This document shows positions 62,401 to 64,000 of a stretch of 64,000 nt of DNA, piece by piece. The notes below the pieces were generated by a model that did no database searches, was not told the origin of the DNA, and saw nothing but the letters and a program-made list of their open reading frames with translations. This stretch comes from Reticulitermes speratus. Taxonomy: Eukaryota; Arthropoda; Insecta; Blattodea; Rhinotermitidae. The position numbers and the translations under genes are program-made. Location of the stretch: contig JAJKFL010000007.1 in the NCBI GenBank assembly GCA_021186555.1, positions 4,276,501 through 4,340,500 of the forward strand, written 5' to 3'. Each line of letters begins with the position of its first letter. Within the stretch, counting starts at the first letter, position 1.

Positions 62401-64000
62401 CAAAGCACTTTTTTAGTTATGATAAAAACAAAAATGACCTTAGCTTGAAGCTCAAAATTTAAGATCCTTTATTCTACTTCAAGACATGCACAAACGAAGC
62501 ATCATACACAGTCTACAAATGAGATCTACATACACACCTGTTGGTGTGCACAGAATTCCGTCACCTTGGTAGCCTGGGTTGCATATGCATATTGCTTTTC
62601 CACTTGATTCACTGTATGTGCAAGTAGCATGAATGTCACAAATGTCAACTTGCAAACAGGATACATCTACACAACAGAAAAATGCAACAGTAACAGGATA
62701 CATCTACACAACAGAAAAATGCAACACTAACAGGATACATCTACACAACAGAAAAATGCAACAATAACAGGGTACATCTACATAACAGAAAAATGCAACA
62801 CTAACAGGATACATCTACACAACAGAAATGTGGTGATGGAAGTTGTGGTGGTGGTGGTAGTTGTAATGGTGGTGATGATGATAACTGAATAGTTTAAGGC
62901 CTTTAAACATTAAGGTTAAAGTTGTGAGACTTGAGGTTCTCACAATGATGTTGCTGAAAGATTCAGGTTTTCTGGGATGTGACCCTGTCACTGCGTGAGC
63001 AGCTCCTGATGTTTCATAGTACCTTCACATTCTGGCTCAAGCGTCCCAACAACACAGCATCACATTCCAGAAGACCTGAATCATCAGGTTTAAAGATATT
63101 TAATAACAGCGTCACAACATCATTAAGACACTTCTATCGGACTGTTAAATGCGTCTACATATCCAACATGAGGTTTTTGAAATAGGTTCCACATTTGTCT
63201 TCAGGTTGACAGAACATGACAACATGGCCATTCTTTCGGGTCTCTGTATACATGATTTTAGCGGGGAAGCCTAAAGGACAGAGACAACTTGAAACTCCTT
63301 GGTATAGATTTGAATACAATATTAAAATGGAACTTAGAGCAAAAGGATGGGAGGATGTGGATTGCATTCACTTGGCTCAGGATAGGGACATGTTGTGGGC
63401 TCTTGTAAACACATTAATAAACCATTATTCTAAACGTCTGGTTGTGATAATATAAAAACTATATTGAAATTACCTGTCAATCACCATTAAATTTTTACTG
63501 TTGTCAGAATTCATTACAACATGTTTTGGCCAACCTGGCCATCTTCAGGTAATACATAATATATATAAACTATCCTCCCAAGTATTTTGTATATATTATG
63601 TATTACCTGAAGAAGGCCAGGTTGGCCGTAACGTGTCATAATGCATTCTGAAAGCAATAAAAATTAGTTGTGATTGATGGGGGAATTCCACATAGTTTTT
63701 TACATTAATATGACCTTTGGGTTCTATAACATGTGGGGAATTTCTTGACTGAGACACCATTAGCTTCTCGGGGAGAACTTTGCTCCATGATATTAGTTGG
63801 TTGGGTCCCTCAGTGGAGCTACTCCCCTACACCGGGGCACAGTAAGAGCAGCTCTACCTACACACTCCACAGTGTCTTGTCAATGGTAAATTGAAAAATT
63901 ATATTAAAATTTTTTGTTACACTAGTACTAATAATTTTTGTAACCTGGTGTTAAGAGTCACATCCAAAGAAATGTATTTGAAACTTACCAAACAAATCCA
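44047..64000 (-). CDS. Ndg: Nidogen/entactin, C-terminal part (12 exon pieces, 5' end outside window)
   Basis: Secreted basement-membrane glycoprotein that links laminin and collagen IV networks. Minus-strand join: 64000-63989 (partial), 62666-62538, 61814-61686, 60494-60274, 59582-59426, 57567-57439, 55234-55124, 51820-51649, 50286-50111, 48925-48817, 47507-47389, 44192-44047. All phases fit and give about 535 residues. Order seen: five EGF-like modules; a propeller with five YWTD-type repeats (VYWSD, IYWTD, VFWSD, LCWAD, YYWTD); the segment [16 protein letters not shown]; then a C-terminal EGF-like module ending SCNDVV stop. EGF modules, then propeller, then a final EGF is the nidogen layout, and the propeller is the known laminin gamma-chain binding site of the family. 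The vertebrate thyroglobulin domain is absent from this part. LRP-type proteins share YWTD and EGF modules, but the stop after a single EGF module and the lack of a membrane segment favour nidogen. The N-terminal NIDO and G2F domains would lie beyond 64000. Confidence 0.9.
44193..44759. other. Nidogen last intron, 3' part, nothing recognised
   Basis: Contains short CATCAT runs near 44420-44460. No gene or element was recognised. Confidence 0.4.
44760..45420 (-). pseudogene. Tigger/Jerky-type transposase relic in nidogen last intron
   Basis: The minus strand reads [72 protein letters not shown] and [10 protein letters not shown]. These match the CENP-B-type HTH end and the start of the DDE domain of Tigger transposases; the first catalytic Asp in VDETGLFW is replaced (LYETALFW). 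Stops and a missing distal half make it inactive. The upstream part (45100-45420) is poorly preserved. Confidence 0.8.
45421..47388. other. Nidogen last intron, 5' part
   Basis: Contains a (CA)n run near 46150-46164. No element ends or coding signal were recognised. Confidence 0.4.
47389..47507 (-). CDS. Ndg: Nidogen propeller-closing exon
   Basis: Encodes [20 protein letters not shown] and [18 protein letters not shown]. Acceptor TTTTGCAG, donor AGAT|GTAAGT. Confidence 0.92.
47820..48115 (+). mobile_element. tRNA-derived SINE (family 2) in nidogen intron
   Basis: The head AGTGCAGTCAGTAGAGTAAT (A-box region) and ATCATGGTTTAACTCCTGGC (B box) is followed by a body ending in GTGTGCATAGGGACAACTTT and ACCTTT. 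The same body and tail occur inverted at 55745-56040. Confidence 0.75.
48530..48720 (-). mobile_element. Diverged SINE of family 1
   Basis: On the minus strand, GATCGCATGTTTGAATCCTG (B box) is followed by a body with TGATCACTTGTTCAGAG. It is collinear with the SINEs at 39570 and 58116 but more diverged. Confidence 0.6.
48817..48925 (-). CDS. Ndg: Nidogen YWTD repeat exon 4
   Basis: Encodes [20 protein letters not shown] and [15 protein letters not shown]. Acceptor GTTGCAG, donor ACAC|GTAAGT. Confidence 0.94.
49420..49570 (-). mobile_element. LINE 3'-tail fragment (copy 4)
   Basis: The minus strand reads [20 protein letters not shown] and [13 protein letters not shown], the same terminal LINE block. 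Confidence 0.65.
50111..50286 (-). CDS. Ndg: Nidogen YWTD repeat exon 3
   Basis: Encodes [40 protein letters not shown]. Acceptor GATGCAG, donor ATTG|GTAAGC. Confidence 0.94.
51159..51463 (-). mobile_element. tRNA-derived SINE (family 3) with perfect 14-bp target duplication
   Basis: On the minus strand the head GCGGTGGCGTAGTTGGTTGA (A box) and GCGGGTTCGATTCCCG (B box) is nearly a functional tRNA promoter. The body ends GGGGTTGCTTTACCTT. The flanks are identical: CCTCATGTATAGTA at 51145-51158 and 51464-51477. The perfect duplication and intact boxes indicate a recent insertion into a nidogen intron. Confidence 0.93.
51649..51820 (-). CDS. Ndg: Nidogen YWTD repeat exon 2
   Basis: Encodes [32 protein letters not shown] and NPRGVAVHP. 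Acceptor GTTGACAG, donor AAAGG|GTAAGA. Confidence 0.94.
51909..52609. mobile_element. Pogo/Tigger-like element, 701 bp, with transposase C-terminal relic
   Basis: The ends are CAGTAGAACCTGCATAAGAA and, inverted, CAGTAAAGCGCTGTTAAGAA, flanked by TA (51907-51908 and 52610-52611). Inside, the plus strand reads [38 protein letters not shown], stop, then [11 protein letters not shown], a Tigger transposase C-terminus. Confidence 0.85.
53443..53478. repeat. Perfect 36-bp palindrome
   Basis: AGAAGTCCGAGAAGAAAG is followed directly by its exact reverse complement, with no loop. It lies in a nidogen intron. Confidence 0.95.
53950..54835 (+). pseudogene. Mariner-family transposase relic
   Basis: Across frames the plus strand shows the HTH ([16 protein letters not shown]), the middle ([45 protein letters not shown]), and the catalytic end ([27 protein letters not shown]), then a C-terminus ending FVEK. 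Many stops and frameshifts make it long dead. Confidence 0.85.
55124..55234 (-). CDS. Ndg: Nidogen YWTD repeat exon 1
   Basis: Encodes [20 protein letters not shown] and [15 protein letters not shown]. Acceptor CTTTTAG, donor TCTG|GTATGA. Confidence 0.92.
55745..56040 (-). mobile_element. tRNA-derived SINE (family 2), minus orientation
   Basis: On the minus strand, CATAGTGTAGTCAGTGTAAT (A-box region) and AATCATGGTTTGATTCCTGG (B box) precede a body ending CATAGGGACAACTTTACCTT. It serves as the reference for the partial copies at 11590, 30505/37493 and 47820. Confidence 0.8.
56395..56465. repeat. Compound trinucleotide microsatellite (ACT)n(GCT)n with TCC run
   Basis: ACT and GCT runs are followed by a CTCCT-rich pyrimidine tract. 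Confidence 0.95.
56881..56945. repeat. (GA)n and GATGAT microsatellite
   Basis: A GAGA run grades into GATGAT repeats within a nidogen intron. Confidence 0.85.
57439..57567 (-). CDS. Ndg: Nidogen exon, start of propeller
   Basis: Encodes [20 protein letters not shown] and [17 protein letters not shown], the first strands of the six-bladed YWTD propeller. Acceptor GCTTTCAG, donor ATAG|GTATGA. Confidence 0.88.
57880..58112 (-). mobile_element. tRNA-derived SINE (family 4)
   Basis: On the minus strand, TAGCTCAGGCGGTTAGTTGC (A box) and CAGGGTTTAGTTCCAGGG (B box) are followed by GTGTGTGTCCTAGAACTCTG and a body to about 57880. It abuts the family 1 SINE at 58116. Confidence 0.7.
58116..58349 (-). 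mobile_element. tRNA-derived SINE (family 1), minus orientation
   Basis: On the minus strand, CCAGTGGCTGCGCTGTCTAA (A box) and GTGGGTTCGAATCCCGCC (B box) precede the same body and end as the SINE at 39570-39817. Confidence 0.88.
59426..59582 (-). CDS. Ndg: Nidogen EGF-like exon
   Basis: Encodes [20 protein letters not shown] and [17 protein letters not shown] EGF spacing (seen as [17 protein letters not shown]). Acceptor ATCTGCAG, donor AAAG|GTAAGT. Confidence 0.92.
60045..60150. repeat. GATGAT / GGTGGT / GAGGA simple repeat
   Basis: Purine-rich trinucleotide repeats in the intron between two nidogen EGF exons. Confidence 0.9.
60274..60494 (-). CDS. Ndg: Nidogen exon with two EGF-like modules
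   Basis: Encodes [34 protein letters not shown] and then [28 protein letters not shown]. Acceptor TACAG, donor AAG|GTAAGA, phase 0. Confidence 0.92.
60765..60895 (+). mobile_element. tRNA-derived SINE-like fragment with A-rich end
   Basis: TAACATCACGGTCCAGTGCA and CCTCAGGTTCAAATCTCAGC look like A and B boxes, ending in a run of about 17 A at 60875-60893. Confidence 0.55.
61686..61814 (-). CDS. Ndg: Nidogen EGF-like exon
   Basis: Encodes [20 protein letters not shown] and [18 protein letters not shown]. The frame requires a donor at AAAG|GTCTGT; a stronger GTAAGT four bases downstream would break the frame. Confidence 0.85.
62538..62666 (-). CDS. Ndg: Nidogen EGF-like exon
   Basis: Encodes [20 protein letters not shown], then [17 protein letters not shown], one EGF-like module. 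Donor ACAG|GTGTGT. Its acceptor lies in a 37-bp unit repeated five times upstream (62656-62830). Confidence 0.88.
62656..62830. repeat. Five tandem 37-bp units carrying a splice acceptor
   Basis: Units start at 62656, 62693, 62730, 62767 and 62804 (ACAGGATACATCTACACAAC, then AGAAAAATGCAACANTA). The copy nearest the exon contains the nidogen acceptor (minus strand TTTTTCTGTTGTGTAG, then ATGTATCCTG). Confidence 0.95.
62829..62885. repeat. GTG/GAT-rich simple repeat
   Basis: Imperfect GGTGGT and GATGAT run directly next to the 37-bp tandem array. Confidence 0.85.
62960..63082. mobile_element. Short hairpin MITE-like element
   Basis: GATTCAGGTTTTCTGGGATG and, inverted at the far end, GATTCAGGTCTTCTGGAATG form imperfect 28-bp arms with about a 65-bp loop. 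No TSD is obvious. Confidence 0.7.
63255..63420 (+). mobile_element. LINE 3'-tail fragment (plus-strand copy)
   Basis: The plus strand reads [40 protein letters not shown] and [14 protein letters not shown] without a stop. This is the same terminal LINE block as the minus-strand copies and the best preserved. Confidence 0.75.
63476..63685. mobile_element. Near-perfect long hairpin, about 0.2 kb
   Basis: The inner arm GGCCAACCTGGCCATCTTCA, then GGTAATACATAATATATA, is answered by its inverse ending at about 63628. Weaker pairing continues out to about 63476 and 63685 (TCAATCAC / GTGATTGA). It is foldback or MITE-like, with no coding capacity. Confidence 0.8.
63989..64000 (-). CDS. Ndg: Nidogen exon, 3' end only
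   Basis: TTTG|GTAAGT is a consensus donor at 63988. The frame gives DLF plus the first base of a codon completed by the next exon (GAT, D). Most of the exon lies outside the window. Confidence 0.6.

Noticed and set aside
63155-63367. Cysteine-containing minus-strand open frame that might be a further nidogen exon
   Set aside because: It is antisense to the well-matched LINE tail on the plus strand and has no consensus acceptor and donor pair. The true upstream exon donor is visible at 63988.

Overview
This is a eukaryotic window, almost certainly from an insect with a large, repeat-rich genome. The only host genes are split by long introns with canonical GT-AG junctions, and most of the remaining DNA is transposon, SINE and satellite sequence. 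The repeat families (LINE tails, tRNA-derived SINEs, mariner, pogo/Tigger, a FLYWCH-MULE) suggest a polyneopteran such as a cockroach or termite; that lineage call is an inference from repeat flavour, not proof.

Two host genes are present, both on the minus strand. (1) 3646-8463: a complete gene for the beta subunit of AMP-activated protein kinase. Five coding exons join in phase to a 270-residue protein with an N-myristoylation start, a glycogen-binding module and the alpha/gamma-binding C-terminus. (2) 44047-64000: the 3' part of a nidogen/entactin gene. Twelve exon pieces (the most upstream cut by the window edge) join in phase and encode five EGF-like modules, a five-YWTD-repeat propeller and a C-terminal EGF module ending in a stop. 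The two genes are not functionally linked.

Layout. 1-3600: a pogo-like element whose internal deletion leaves an open 132-codon reading frame, plus LINE debris. 3.6-8.5 kb: the AMPK-beta gene. 8.9-9.2 kb: a minisatellite with a TTAGGTTAGG core. 10.5-14 kb: LINE and hAT-like relics. 15.07-16.9 kb: a 75-bp satellite of about 24 units. 17-26 kb: a LINE tail, a pogo MITE and a 1.5-2 kb direct duplication. 26.2-30.2 kb: four copies of a 0.6-1.4 kb unit arranged as alternating dimers and containing polypurine/polypyrimidine minisatellites. 30.55-37.49 kb: a chimeric transposon (see below). 38-44 kb: SINE, MITE and LINE relics. 44-64 kb: the nidogen exons, with introns loaded with tRNA-derived SINEs, pogo/Tigger and mariner relics, hairpins and microsatellites.

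The most unusual locus is 30.55-37.49 kb. An intact FLYWCH-plus-MULE transposase gene lies beside a CR1/Jockey-type LINE. The whole is framed by about 0.6-kb inverted arms whose outer parts are a 15-17-bp minisatellite and whose inner parts are a copied piece of the LINE's own SGNH/esterase ORF. The assembly sits inside an older SINE-like repeat, whose two halves flank it. A second locus of interest is the 3' splice site of one nidogen exon, where a 37-bp unit carrying the acceptor is tandemly repeated five times.
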